Below are positions 16,480 through 25,870 of a DNA stretch of 64,000 bases, one piece after another; position 1 is the stretch's first letter; every line of letters begins with the position of its first letter. The notes below the pieces were generated by a model. The model did no database searches. It was not told where the DNA came from and saw only the letters and a list, made by a program, of their open reading frames with translations. The translations under genes and the position numbers were made by a program. The DNA lies in the NCBI GenBank assembly GCA_017304655.1, contig JAFKLY010000008.1, positions 62,001 to 126,000 on the forward strand. The letters are read 5' to 3'. Source of the DNA: Sphingomonas sp. (GTDB lineage: Bacteria; Pseudomonadota; Alphaproteobacteria; Sphingomonadales; Sphingomonadaceae).

Positions 16480-17677
16480 AGGTGCCGACCAGTTCGACAT
16501 GGGTGGACCAGCGGAACTGGCCGACCGGCTTGACGCGCGTCAGCGTGTAGCCGCTCTCGATGAGCGCCGCCGCATCCCGCGCGAAGCTCGCCGGGTTGCA
16601 GGAGACATAAGCGATGAGCGGCGTGCGGGCGCTCGCCAGTTCCTTCACCTGCTCGCGCGCGCCGGCGCGGGGGGGATCGAGAATCACGGCATCGAACCGG
16701 TCCAGTTCCCTGGGCACCAGCGGTCGGCGAAACAGATCGCGATGCTCGGGAAAGATGCGCCCGGGCAGGCGATTGCCGGCTGACTGAAGCGCCATGACAA
16801 GATCACGCGCCGCCTCTGCCGCATAGACTTTGCGGTTCGCCACATCATTTGCCAGCGACAGGGCGAATGTGCCGAGCCCGGAGAACAGATCGGCCACCAT
16901 CGCTGCCTCGCCCAGCGCAAGCCGCACTTCCTCGATCAGAGCCGCTTCGCCATCCTGCGTCGCCTGCAGAAAGGCGCGCGGCGGGAAGCCCACTGCCACG
17001 TCGCCGAAGCGCACCGTCGCCGGCTCCGGTTCCCAAAGCGTCATCGCGTCATGCTCATCGCGCAGCATGAGACGGGCAAGGCCATGATCGCTGGCGAAGG
17101 CCAGCAGCGCTTCCGTCTGCGCCAGCGAGCTGGCTTCCAGCCCACCCAGCACGACGTCGACGCCCTGATCGAGCAAAGCCAGATCTACCTCACCCGGCCG
17201 CCGATCCGGCAGCATCTTAGCGAAGAGCGCGCGCAGCGGCTCGATGAGGGCAAACAGGCGCGGTTCGAGGACCTCGCATTGTTTCAGGTCGACAAGGCGG
17301 TGACTGCCCTGCTCCGAAAAGCCTATCTGCACGCGCTTGCCAAGTTTGAGCACGCGCAGGCTGGCGCGGCGGCGCGTGCGCGGCGGCGAGACATGCGGCG
17401 CGGCGATCTCGCCCGCCGTCACACCCTGCCCCGCGAGCGCACCAGCCACCCGGTCGCGCACATAGTCTGTGAGCGCGCGGTCGGAGAGATGCTGCAACTG
17501 ACAACCGCCGCAATCCGGCACGTGACGGCAGATGGGCGCAACATGATCCGGACCGTGTTCAAGGCTGCCATCGGGCAAAAGCCGGTCGCCAGGCGCGCTC
17601 ATCGCAACATGCCGCCCATCGGCGGTCACGCCATCCCCGCGCGCTGCAATGCGCACGATCAGATCCGCATCGCTCAT
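16469..17677 (-). CDS. Class I SAM-dependent RNA (uracil-C5) methyltransferase, RlmD/TrmA family
   Basis: This 402-residue enzyme methylates a uridine in rRNA or tRNA. It has the Fe-S ligand cluster C50, C56, C59 (ICRHVPDCGGCQ) with a fourth cysteine in LKQCEVL. The SAM site is DLFSGLGTFAL, the ILDPPRAG motif follows, and YVSCNPASFARD holds the catalytic nucleophile. This layout is that of the RumA/RlmCD group. It overlaps the upstream nnr gene by 4 bases, so the two are probably translated together. Confidence 0.85.
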   Translation of the reverse strand: MSDADLIVRIAARGDGVTADGRHVAMSAPGDRLLPDGSLEHGPDHVAPICRHVPDCGGCQLQHLSDRALTDYVRDRVAGALAGQGVTAGEIAAPHVSPPRTRRRASLRVLKLGKRVQIGFSEQGSHRLVDLKQCEVLEPRLFALIEPLRALFAKMLPDRRPGEVDLALLDQGVDVVLGGLEASSLAQTEALLAFASDHGLARLMLRDEHDAMTLWEPEPATVRFGDVAVGFPPRAFLQATQDGEAALIEEVRLALGEAAMVADLFSGLGTFALSLANDVANRKVYAAEAARDLVMALQSAGNRLPGRIFPEHRDLFRRPLVPRELDRFDAVILDPPRAGAREQVKELASARTPLIAYVSCNPASFARDAAALIESGYTLTRVKPVGQFRWSTHVELVGTFRR

Positions 17678-19041
17678 AGGGCACCTCCAAGGGCAGCAGA
17701 AACATGCTGCACGAGATCATCTGCAGCAAAAACCGCGCCAGCCCTGCGTGCCGCCTCTCCATGCAGCCAGACTGCCTCGCAGGCGGCACGGAACGGATCG
17801 CCTGTTACGGCCAGCCGACCTGCGCACAAGCCAGCCAGCACATCGCCAGTCCCAGCCGTCGAGAGCCAGGCCGAGGCAGGCGGCGCGACGGCACAGCGTC
17901 CATCCGGCGCCGCGATCACTGTGTCCGGCCCTTTATGGACGATGACCATGCCGGATCGGCGCGCGGCAGCGCATGTGATATCGATCTTGTTGCCGGCATC
18001 ATCACCGAAGAGATGATCGAACTCACCGCTATGCGGCGTGGCAATCGCCGGCACGGGCAAATCGCCCTGCCCACGTTCCGCAAGGAGCCACAAGGCGTCG
18101 GCATCGGCCACCACCGGCACGTCGGCCTTGAGCGACGCACAAAGACGCAGCCATGCCGCTTCGTCGCGGCCAAGACCCGGCCCGACAAGCCCTGCTTTTG
18201 CCCGGCTGAAATCGAGCGCCTCGCTGCGCACAATGGCATGGCTGAGCGATGGCATGTCGGCATCGGTCAGCAAGCGCACATAGCCCGCGCCCGATCGCGC
18301 AGCCGCCTCAGCGGAAAGTGCTGCCGCGCCCGGCATCGCGCCCGCCACGACAGCCACAAGGCCGCGGCGATATTTATGGGCATCACGCGCGGGCGCTACC
18401 AATGCCGGCAGACCGATCAATTGTGCGCAGCAATCTGGCGCCGCTATGCCGATGTCGACCAGCCAATGCTGCGCAGCATAAGTCGCGGCAGGCATCAGCA
18501 CATGCGCGGGCTTCCAGGCACCCAGGGCGATGCAATGCGTGAAGGATGGCACAGGAGACAGGGCAATGGCCTGATCGCTCTCGACCCCGCTCGGCACGTC
18601 GATGGCGTAGCTATGCTGCGCCGCGTCCGCCAACAGGCCGAGCCGTGCGGCCACATCTCCAGAGAGGCCCCGCGTGAGACCGATCCCGAACAGTGCATCG
18701 ACCAGTTGCGCTGCTGGTTCAGCCGCCATCATGTCCTCGATCGGCCCGCCCCAGTCGGCCCTCGCCTTGCGGCTGCTCGGTGTGCCGCTCTCGCCCAGCG
18801 CAGCGACACGCACCGGCACGCCAAGGTCGCGCAACAGGCGGGCGATCACGAAACCGTCGCCGCCATTGTTGCCGGGGCCGCACAGCACGAGCGTATCCCG
18901 CTTGTGCCCGGCCCGCCAGATGATGTCCGCCGCGCCGTCGCCCGCTTGGCACATCAGCGCATAAGGGTCGACGCCTGCATCGAACAAGGCTTGCTCGGCG
19001 GCGCGCATCTGCGCGACCGGAAGGATGGGCGCGGCCTTCAT
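17674..19041 (-). CDS. nnr: Bifunctional NAD(P)H-hydrate epimerase / ADP-dependent dehydratase
   Basis: This 455-residue fusion repairs damaged NAD(P)H hydrates. The N-terminal YjeF_N epimerase (about 1-205) shows LCGPGNNGGDGFVIARLL and FGIGLTRGL. The C-terminal kinase-like dehydratase (about 220-450) carries the STAGTGDVLAGLCAG nucleotide-binding loop. Both halves are intact. A 20-codon frame (starting near 19102) ends in the overlap ATGA with this start and could be a leader peptide, but that is weak. It is followed by an overlapping RNA methyltransferase gene. Confidence 0.9.
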   Translation of the reverse strand: MKAAPILPVAQMRAAEQALFDAGVDPYALMCQAGDGAADIIWRAGHKRDTLVLCGPGNNGGDGFVIARLLRDLGVPVRVAALGESGTPSSRKARADWGGPIEDMMAAEPAAQLVDALFGIGLTRGLSGDVAARLGLLADAAQHSYAIDVPSGVESDQAIALSPVPSFTHCIALGAWKPAHVLMPAATYAAQHWLVDIGIAAPDCCAQLIGLPALVAPARDAHKYRRGLVAVVAGAMPGAAALSAEAAARSGAGYVRLLTDADMPSLSHAIVRSEALDFSRAKAGLVGPGLGRDEAAWLRLCASLKADVPVVADADALWLLAERGQGDLPVPAIATPHSGEFDHLFGDDAGNKIDITCAAARRSGMVIVHKGPDTVIAAPDGRCAVAPPASAWLSTAGTGDVLAGLCAGRLAVTGDPFRAACEAVWLHGEAARRAGAVFAADDLVQHVSAALGGAL

Positions 19042-19169
19042 TGCGCCACGCGCCTGTGGGGCAGCACGGCAGAACGCTCGTCGACCAAGGTAACGTTCAT
19101 TTCCCGCAGCCTATCGCGTGCCCACCCCCGCCCGCGACACGCAATGCCGCGCCGGCGAGGGCGATGAAC

Positions 19170-20891
19170 TTAGATGTCGGCGAAGACATGCGTCTCGGCT
19201 TTGGCGCCCGGATGGGTCACCGCGCCTTGCCATGCCGGGCCGACATTCTGCGCATAGCGCCATAGCGCACCCGCCTGATAATTGTTCATCCGCGGCTGCC
19301 AGGCGGCGCGGCGCTCGGCCAGCACAGCCTCGTCGACCAGCAGGTCGATGGTGCCCGCCTCGGCGTCGATACTGATCTGATCGCCATTCGCGACGAGCGC
19401 GATCGGGCCACCATCAGCGGCTTCGGGACCGACATGGCCGATACAGAAACCACGCGTACCGCCGGAGAAGCGCCCATCGGTGATGAGCGCCACCTTCTCG
19501 CCCAGGCCCTGCCCGTAAAGCGCCGCCGTGGTGGAAAGCATCTCGCGCATGCCGGGTCCACCCTTGGGGCCTTCGTAACGGATGACGACGACATCGCCCT
19601 CGACGATCTCCTGACGCTCGACCGCGGCGAAGGCATCTTCCTCGCGCTCGAACACCTTGGCCGTGCCGGTGAACTGCAAGCGCTTCATCCCCGCGACCTT
19701 CACGATCGCGCCCTCGGGCGCCAGCGAGCCCTTGAGGCCGACGACACCGCCGGTCGGCGTGATCGGCGTCTTCGCGTCGTAGATCACCTTCTGGTCGGGG
19801 TTCCACGTCACTTCGTCGATGTTCTCGCCGAGCGTCTTGCCGGTCACGGTCATGCAGTCGAGATGCAGCAGGCCGGTCTGCGCTAGGCTCTTCATGAGCA
19901 TGTAGATGCCGCCCGCCTCGTGCATGTCCTTGGCGACATATTTGCCGCCGGGCTTCAGGTCCGCCATGTAAGGCGTGCTCTTGAAGATCTCGGCCACGTC
20001 GAACAGCGTGAAGTCGATGCCGCACTCGTTCGCCATCGCCGGCAGATGCAGTGCGCCATTGGTCGATCCGCCCGTCGCCGCGACGATCCGCGCGGCATTC
20101 TCGAAAGCTTCGCGCGTGCAGATGTCGCGCGGGCGCAGGTTGATCTTCAGCAGTTCCATGATCTGCTTGCCCGCCGCCACGGCGATTTCATGCCGGCTTT
20201 TGTAGGGCGCAGGCGCCATGTTGCTGTTGGGCAGCGAGAGGCCGATTGCCTCGCCCACGCAGGCCATCGTGTTGGCGGTATATTGCCCGCCGCACGCGCC
20301 ATGACCCGGGCAGGCCGCCTTCTCGATCGCCGTCACTTCCGACAGGGGGCAGGTGCCGGCGGAAAACCGGCCGACAGCCTCGAACACGTCGATGACGGTG
20401 AGGTCGCGCTCCTGATAGCGGCCCGGCAGGATCGACCCGCCATAGACGAAGATGCTCGGCACATTGAGGCGCAGCATCGCCATCATCATGCCGGGCAGAG
20501 ACTTGTCGCAACCGGCAAAGGTGACGAGCGCATCATAGCAATGGCCACGCACGCTGAGCTCGACCGAATCCGCGATCACTTCCCGGCTGACCAGCGAGCT
20601 TTTCATGCCCTGATGGCCCATGGCGATGCCGTCGGTCACGGTAATGGTGTTGAAGCGGAACGGCGTGCCGCCGCCCGCCATCACGCCCTCGCGCGCCCAG
20701 TCGGCCTGCTGATCGAGCGTGGTGTTGCAAGGCGCCGAGTCATTGCCGGCCGACGCCAGCGCCACGAATGGCTTGGCAATGTCCTCTTCCTTCCAGCCCA
20801 TCGCATAATAATAGCTGCGATGCGGCGCGCTCTCGACGCCAACGGAGACGTAACGGCTGGGGAGCTTGGACTTGTCGAACGTGTGAGTCAT
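19170..20891 (-). CDS. ilvD: Dihydroxy-acid dehydratase
   Basis: This 573-residue Fe-S enzyme makes the 2-oxo acid precursors of valine and isoleucine. Cluster-ligand motifs are visible: [19 protein letters not shown] and [18 protein letters not shown]. The C-terminal [22 protein letters not shown] is characteristic of IlvD and distinguishes it from phosphogluconate dehydratase. I chose the ATG at 20891, where AGAGGA lies upstream; the longer frame has no ribosome-binding site. Confidence 0.93.
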   Translation of the reverse strand: MTHTFDKSKLPSRYVSVGVESAPHRSYYYAMGWKEEDIAKPFVALASAGNDSAPCNTTLDQQADWAREGVMAGGGTPFRFNTITVTDGIAMGHQGMKSSLVSREVIADSVELSVRGHCYDALVTFAGCDKSLPGMMMAMLRLNVPSIFVYGGSILPGRYQERDLTVIDVFEAVGRFSAGTCPLSEVTAIEKAACPGHGACGGQYTANTMACVGEAIGLSLPNSNMAPAPYKSRHEIAVAAGKQIMELLKINLRPRDICTREAFENAARIVAATGGSTNGALHLPAMANECGIDFTLFDVAEIFKSTPYMADLKPGGKYVAKDMHEAGGIYMLMKSLAQTGLLHLDCMTVTGKTLGENIDEVTWNPDQKVIYDAKTPITPTGGVVGLKGSLAPEGAIVKVAGMKRLQFTGTAKVFEREEDAFAAVERQEIVEGDVVVIRYEGPKGGPGMREMLSTTAALYGQGLGEKVALITDGRFSGGTRGFCIGHVGPEAADGGPIALVANGDQISIDAEAGTIDLLVDEAVLAERRAAWQPRMNNYQAGALWRYAQNVGPAWQGAVTHPGAKAETHVFADI

Positions 20892-20958
20892 GGCTGGCTT
20901 TCCTCTTGCGCGGCCCCTTTCCAACAAAGGCGCCGCCAAGGCAAGGCCCAAACACGCC

Positions 20959-21678
20959 TCATTGCGTAATTTTATTCCTACATTCCATCAATACGCGATC
21001 TAAAATGTCTGAAAAACGCACCTGCCCGGTAATTTCCTTCAGGAGATCCTGCCGGATTTCGACCCCGAGATAGGGCCGTCCCTGCGCCTCGGCATGGCGG
21101 TTCATCGAAGCATTGAGGAGCTTGCCGGAATAAGGCTGCTGCTCACCGACGATGAGGCCCGCCGACTCCAGCAAAGGAATGGCGATGCGGGCGCCGCGAT
21201 CATCCTCATTGTAGAGAATGCCGATCTCCCAGGGCCGGGCTTCCTCGGGGCGCGTGCGCAATTGCGGCGTGAAGCTGTGCAGCGAGAGGATGAAAGGCCG
21301 ATGCGGTTGGGCGGCGAGTTCCGCGACCTTGGCATGATAGGGCTCATAATAAAGCGCCAGCCGCTCGGCGACCTCCGCCACCGAATTGCCCTCGATATGA
21401 TGGCCGTCACTGTGAACGGGCACGAGCCCGGCCGCATCCGGCTCGCGATTATAGTCTATGACGAGACGCGAGACGCCGCCCAGGATCGCGCAGCAGCGGC
21501 CACGCTCCACCAGCAGCGCCGCCACCTCCGCCACGCCGATGTCCAGCGCGACATGCTCGGCCATCACCTCGGGTGGCAGACCCAGGTCGATGCCCTCGGG
21601 CACATGGTTCGATGCATGATCGACGATAATGAGGATCGGCGCCATGGGGTCGCCGAGGATGTGATAGGCAGCAGTCAT
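20959..21678 (-). CDS. N-formylglutamate amidohydrolase
   Basis: This 239-residue member of the N-formylglutamate deformylase family would release formate and glutamate, usually the last step of a histidine degradation branch. Family motifs are [10 protein letters not shown] near residue 20, DYNRE at about 75, SLHSFTP at about 131, and EIRQDLL near the C-terminus. No other hut gene is nearby, so the substrate assignment stays general. It lies upstream of ilvD, separated by only 67 bases from its start codon, and may share a transcript. Confidence 0.8.
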   Translation of the reverse strand: MTAAYHILGDPMAPILIIVDHASNHVPEGIDLGLPPEVMAEHVALDIGVAEVAALLVERGRCCAILGGVSRLVIDYNREPDAAGLVPVHSDGHHIEGNSVAEVAERLALYYEPYHAKVAELAAQPHRPFILSLHSFTPQLRTRPEEARPWEIGILYNEDDRGARIAIPLLESAGLIVGEQQPYSGKLLNASMNRHAEAQGRPYLGVEIRQDLLKEITGQVRFSDILDRVLMECRNKITQ

Positions 21679-21769
21679 AACCCGATCCTAGGCGCAGCGG
21701 CCCCGCGACGAAAGCGCCGTGCTTCGGATTTTTGGTTTCAGCGTGACCGGCCAATAGTGTCGAGGCTCC

Positions 21770-22594
21770 TCAGCGCAGCGTGCTCGCCATGCCCCACCAG
21801 TCGGGATGATCGTCCTCGATCCGCGCGGCCGCAGCATCGCGCTCTGCCTCGCTCCCAAACAACGCGAAGCAGGTCGCGCCGGAGCCGGACATGCGGGCAA
21901 CCTGCGGGAGTTGCGCACGCAGCACCGCCAGCACCTCGTCAATCTCGGGTACCAGCGCCATCGCCGACGCGGCCAGATCATTGCGGCCACGCCGCCAATC
22001 GGCCGGATCGAGAGGGCCACGATCGATCTCGTCCCATCCCTTGAACACCGGCCCGGTCGGACACGGCACGAGCGGATTGACGAGCAGCACCGGCGTCCCT
22101 GCCAGATCGAGATCGACCGTTTCCAGCCTCTCCCCTACTCCCGTACCGAATACCGTCTGCGACCCCAGACAGGCCGGCACGTCCGCGCCCAGCCCGGCAG
22201 CAATAGCGGGAAAGTCGATCTCCATCGGCCGGATGCCCCACAGGCGTACGAGCAGGCGCAGCGCCGCCGCCGCATCGGCTGACCCGCCGCCAATGCCCGA
22301 GGCGATGGGCAGGCATTTGTCGAGAACCAGATCCGCGCCGAGCTGCGTGCCGGATGCCGCCTGAAGGGCCCGCGCGGCGCGCAGGACAAGATTGTCCTCG
22401 CCATTCGAGAGATCGTCGGCGAACGCGCCTTCGATCGCGAGCGTCAGCGCGCCATCTTCGCGCACCTGCCCGCGCAGCTCATCGCCATGGCCGCAAAAGG
22501 CAAAGAGGCTCTCCAGCTCATGATAGCCATCCGCGCGCCGGGTGCGGACATGGAGCGCGAGATTGAGCTTGGCATAGGCGGTTTCGGTCAGCAT
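21770..22594 (-). CDS. ispE: 4-diphosphocytidyl-2-C-methyl-D-erythritol kinase
   Basis: This 274-residue GHMP kinase phosphorylates CDP-methylerythritol in the MEP isoprenoid pathway. It begins MLTETAYAKLNLALHV, the conserved substrate-binding start. The ATP loop is PIASGIGGGSADAAAAL and the third GHMP motif is MSGSGATCFALF. I preferred the ATG at 22594 because homologues begin with this segment; an in-frame upstream ATG would add 13 unlikely residues. Confidence 0.92.
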   Translation of the reverse strand: MLTETAYAKLNLALHVRTRRADGYHELESLFAFCGHGDELRGQVREDGALTLAIEGAFADDLSNGEDNLVLRAARALQAASGTQLGADLVLDKCLPIASGIGGGSADAAAALRLLVRLWGIRPMEIDFPAIAAGLGADVPACLGSQTVFGTGVGERLETVDLDLAGTPVLLVNPLVPCPTGPVFKGWDEIDRGPLDPADWRRGRNDLAASAMALVPEIDEVLAVLRAQLPQVARMSGSGATCFALFGSEAERDAAAARIEDDHPDWWGMASTLR

Positions 22595-22751
22595 GGCTGC
22601 GCTGTAGCTCCTGCCCGACTGCCTGTCTTCCACTTAGAAGACCGACGGTGTCGAAGCGGTCAGCCGCGAGCAAGGTGTTCGGGCTATGAGTCCGTCAATG
22701 GATGGAGCCTGCGTCCGTTTGGATGTGGCAGCCGGACCGGGGGGCATCAGC

Positions 22752-23288
22752 ATGATCACAACAGCCGCCGCGCCTCGGCAGGAGGAAGGCAGCCCGGACC
22801 GGCAAGACCCTCTACCGCGCCTGGCCGGCAGCACAGCCGGGCCGCGCTGGCTCCTCGCCCTCATCGCTTGCCTGACGATAAGCCCCACGGCCACGGCCAC
22901 GGCCACGGCCCAGGAGCTGGATGCGGATGCGGATGCGGATGCGCGGGCCGCTCAAATGATCGAGGATTCGCGGACCTATTACGGCACGAAACAGCCGCTT
23001 CGGAGCTGCCAGGCCGCCGCCGAGCCAGACGAGATCGTGGTCTGCGCGCATGTGCGGCCAGACCCGCGCTATGAAAAGGTGACGCCGCCCCGGTTCGACC
23101 GCGCGAAGATGACCGCTTTCGGCGCTCCACCGGTCGGCGGTGGCGTAGGCGGCAGCGTGACGGTGCGGGGCTGCTTCCTGCAAAAATGCCCCAAGCCGCT
23201 CTACATCATCGACCTCAAGGCAATCCCGGAACCGCCGCCGGGTTCAGACGCCGACCTGATCGCACGGGGCGAGATGCGCGACCGCTAA
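22752..23288 (+). CDS. Hypothetical exported protein with hexanucleotide repeats
   Basis: A frame ending at 23288 encodes about 178 residues from the ATG at 22752 (an earlier in-frame ATG at 22686 is possible). A hydrophobic stretch (RWLLALIACLTISP) followed by TATATATAQE suggests a signal peptide, and the mature part starts with DADADADA. The rest has paired cysteines (RSCQAAA, VVCAHV, GCFLQKCPKPLYIID) and a Gly-rich patch. No family recognised. The repeats at 22885-22942 encode the signal-peptide cleavage region and mature N-terminus. Confidence 0.6.
   Translation: MITTAAAPRQEEGSPDRQDPLPRLAGSTAGPRWLLALIACLTISPTATATATAQELDADADADARAAQMIEDSRTYYGTKQPLRSCQAAAEPDEIVVCAHVRPDPRYEKVTPPRFDRAKMTAFGAPPVGGGVGGSVTVRGCFLQKCPKPLYIIDLKAIPEPPPGSDADLIARGEMRDR
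22885..22942 (+). repeat. Two adjacent hexanucleotide microsatellites
   Basis: CCACGG occurs four times in tandem (22885-22908), encoding Thr-Ala pairs, and GGATGC four times in tandem (22919-22942), encoding Asp-Ala pairs. Both are multiples of three, so slippage would change protein length without a frameshift. Confidence 0.85.
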
Positions 23289-23308
23289 GCGCGCCCCTCA
23301 CCAGCCCC

Positions 23309-24961
23309 TCACATGTTCGGATAGGTCGGCCCGCCGCCACCCTCCGGCGCGACCCAGTTGATGTTCTGCATGGGGTCCTTGATGTCGCAGGTCTTGCAGT
23401 GGACGCAGTTCTGCGCGTTGATCTGGAAGCGCGCGTCTCCCTGGGCATCCTCCACCACTTCATAGACGCCGGCCGGGCAATAGCGCTGCGCCGGCTCATC
23501 ATAGAGCGGCAGATTGTAGCGGATCGGCACGTCCGGGTCCTTGAGCTGAAGATGGACCGGCTGGTCCTCCTCATGATTGGTGCCCGAGAGGAAGACCGAC
23601 GAGAGTCGATCGAAGCTGATGACGCCATCCGGCTTGGGATAGTCGATCTTCGCGCACTGGTCCTTACGCCAGAGCTTGGTGTGATCGGCCTTGTTGGGCA
23701 ATGTGAAGGGCAGCCCGATGCGCAGAAAACGCATCCACATGTCGATGCCTGCGGCGAGCGTGCCGAGCGTGTTGCCGAACTTGCCGAGCGCCGGGCCAGC
23801 ATTGCGCACCATCTTGAGCTCGTCGGCGATCCAGCTTTGCTCCAGCGCGGTGGGATAAGCGTCGAGCGCGTCGCCCGAACGGTCCGCCGCCACCGCGTCG
23901 AAGGCCGCGTCCGCTGCGAGCATCGCGGATTTCATCGCGGTATGCGTGCCCTTGATGCGCGGCACGTTCACAAAACCGGCCGAACAGCCGATCAGCGCCG
24001 CGCCGGGCATCACCAGCGTCGGCACGGATTGCCAGCCACCCTCATTGATCGCCCGCGCACCATAGGAAATGCGCTTGCCGCCCTCCAGCACTGCCTTGAT
24101 CGCCGGATGATGTTTCCAGCGCTGGAACTCCTCGAACGGCGAGAGATGCGGGTTGCGATAGCCCAGCCCGACGACGAAGCCGAGCGCCACTTGCCCGCCC
24201 GCCTGATGATAGAGGAAGCCGCCGCCATAAGCGTCGGTGAGGGGCCAGCCTTGCGTGTGGATCACCCGGCCAGGCACATGCTTGGCGGGATCGATATCCC
24301 ACAGCTCCTTGATGCCGATGCCATAGGTCTGCGGATCGCAGTTCGCTTCCAGATCGTAGCGCAGCTTGAGTTGCTTGGTCAGGTGACCCCGCGCACCCTC
24401 GGCAAACAGGGTGTAGCGCGCATGCAGTTCCAGCCCCGGCTGATAATCCGGCTTGGCGCTGCCATCGCGCGCGATACCCATGTCGCCGGTTGCGACGCCT
24501 TTAACCGAGCCGTCTTCATTGTAGAGGATTTCCGCCGCTGGAAAGCCAGGGAAAATCTCAACGCCCAGCCCTTCCGCCTGCTCCGCCAGCCAGCGGCAGA
24601 GCGAACCGAGCGAGCCGGTATAAGTGCCCTTGTTGTGCATGAAAGGCGGCGTGAAGAGATGCGGGATCGCGACCTTGCCGCTCTTGCCCAGCAACCAGTG
24701 ATGATTCTCCGTGACCGGCGTTTGTGCCAGCGGGCAGCCCATGTCGCGCCACTCCGGCAGCAGCTCGTCCAGCGCCTTCGGGTCGATCACGGCGCCGGAG
24801 AGGATATGCGCGCCGATTTCCGAGCCTTTTTCGAGCAGGCACACGCTGATCTCCGCTCCAGCCTCGGCAGCGCGCTGCTTCAGGCGGATCGCCGCGCTCA
24901 GGCCTGCCGGACCGCCGCCAACGATGACGACGTCATAGGGCATGGACTCGCGCTCGGACAT
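23309..24961 (-). CDS. Electron transfer flavoprotein-ubiquinone oxidoreductase
   Basis: This 550-residue membrane-associated flavoprotein passes electrons from ETF to ubiquinone during fatty acid and amino acid oxidation. The FAD motif VIVGGGPAGLSAAIRL is near residue 10. A 4Fe-4S domain lies at the C-terminus (ICPAGVYEV region and CVHCKTCDIKDP). The length equals that of the usual family member. The ETF subunit genes are not in the window. Confidence 0.93.
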   Translation of the reverse strand: MSERESMPYDVVIVGGGPAGLSAAIRLKQRAAEAGAEISVCLLEKGSEIGAHILSGAVIDPKALDELLPEWRDMGCPLAQTPVTENHHWLLGKSGKVAIPHLFTPPFMHNKGTYTGSLGSLCRWLAEQAEGLGVEIFPGFPAAEILYNEDGSVKGVATGDMGIARDGSAKPDYQPGLELHARYTLFAEGARGHLTKQLKLRYDLEANCDPQTYGIGIKELWDIDPAKHVPGRVIHTQGWPLTDAYGGGFLYHQAGGQVALGFVVGLGYRNPHLSPFEEFQRWKHHPAIKAVLEGGKRISYGARAINEGGWQSVPTLVMPGAALIGCSAGFVNVPRIKGTHTAMKSAMLAADAAFDAVAADRSGDALDAYPTALEQSWIADELKMVRNAGPALGKFGNTLGTLAAGIDMWMRFLRIGLPFTLPNKADHTKLWRKDQCAKIDYPKPDGVISFDRLSSVFLSGTNHEEDQPVHLQLKDPDVPIRYNLPLYDEPAQRYCPAGVYEVVEDAQGDARFQINAQNCVHCKTCDIKDPMQNINWVAPEGGGGPTYPNM

Positions 24962-25078
24962 TTCGTTCCTCCCTGTAACTGCCTTCAGGTCCGGTCATCG
25001 CAATTCGGCAACGGCTTGCGGTTGCCCGCGATGGGGCAGAGTTGACCGCCTCGTCAACCTCTGTCTCAAGGGGTGGCG

Positions 25079-25870
25079 ATGGGTGAGCAGGATCTTTCAG
25101 CGCTGGACCGCGCCGTGCAGTCCTACGCGCATTGGTGGCGCGAGGCCGGACTGCATACGGCGACGGATCCCGTCGCGCATGGCTGGCGTCAGGCACCGGC
25201 CGCTCCATTCTGGCAAAAACAGTCAGGGGCAGAAGCGGTTGCGACAGCGCCCGCCTCCCTGCCACCGGCTCGCCTTTTGGAAGCTCCGGCAGCTACGCCA
25301 ACGGTGCTTGTCTCGATGCCGGAGACCTTGCCCGCGTTTCTCGACTGGCTGGCGCAGGACAAGAACCAGCCGGAAGCCGCATGGGATGGCGCGCTGATCC
25401 TGCCCCCGGCTCTGGCGCAGGCCAGGTTGATGGTGATCGTCGAAATGCCGGCCATGCATGCGTCGGACGCCGAGTCACTGCTCGCGCCCGACCAGCGCCG
25501 CTTCATCGACGCCATGCTCGCCAGCCTGGGTGTCGCGCCCGCCGACCGCGCGATCGTGTCGCTCGCGGCGCGGCGTCCGCCGGGTGGATTGCTGGACGAA
25601 GAGACGCTTGGCCGGCTGACGACGCGCATGACACATTATCTGCGCCTCGCCCGTCCGCGCGCCGCGATCATCCTGGGCGATCGGACGAGCCGTGCCCTGA
25701 TCGGGGCGCAATGGAGCCCGAACGGCGAAAGGCTACACAAGATTAACCAAGGTGGCGGCATTTTGCACGCCGTCGCACTGGCCGGTCCCGAGCTGTTAAT
25801 GAGCCGGCCGGTCGCCAAGGCCAATAGCTGGCAGGCCCTGCGCCGCCTCCACGGGATAGTGACCGCATGA
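25079..25870 (+). CDS. Degenerate uracil-DNA glycosylase-like protein
   Basis: This 263-residue protein has a disordered N-terminal third and a C-terminal part that follows the family 4 UDG fold: LMVIVEMPA, then FIDAMLASLG, RPRAAIILGDRTSRALIG and a late SWQALRRLHG. Active family 4 enzymes have GEAPG at the first motif, HPS near the end, and four Fe-S cysteines; none is present here. It is probably not a standard glycosylase. The ATG at 25079 has AAGGGG upstream. Its stop overlaps the transglycosylase start by 4 bases (ATGA). Confidence 0.6.
   Translation: MGEQDLSALDRAVQSYAHWWREAGLHTATDPVAHGWRQAPAAPFWQKQSGAEAVATAPASLPPARLLEAPAATPTVLVSMPETLPAFLDWLAQDKNQPEAAWDGALILPPALAQARLMVIVEMPAMHASDAESLLAPDQRRFIDAMLASLGVAPADRAIVSLAARRPPGGLLDEETLGRLTTRMTHYLRLARPRAAIILGDRTSRALIGAQWSPNGERLHKINQGGGILHAVALAGPELLMSRPVAKANSWQALRRLHGIVTA

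Noticed and set aside
19042..19104. 20-codon frame ending in the ATGA overlap with nnr
   Set aside because: The start context is weak and a 20-residue frame can arise by chance; noted only within the nnr entry.
23186..25045. Long plus-strand open frame of about 600 codons opposite the ETF-ubiquinone oxidoreductase gene
   Set aside because: It is the antisense shadow of a gene with intact FAD and Fe-S motifs and reads as low-complexity Arg/Leu-rich peptide.
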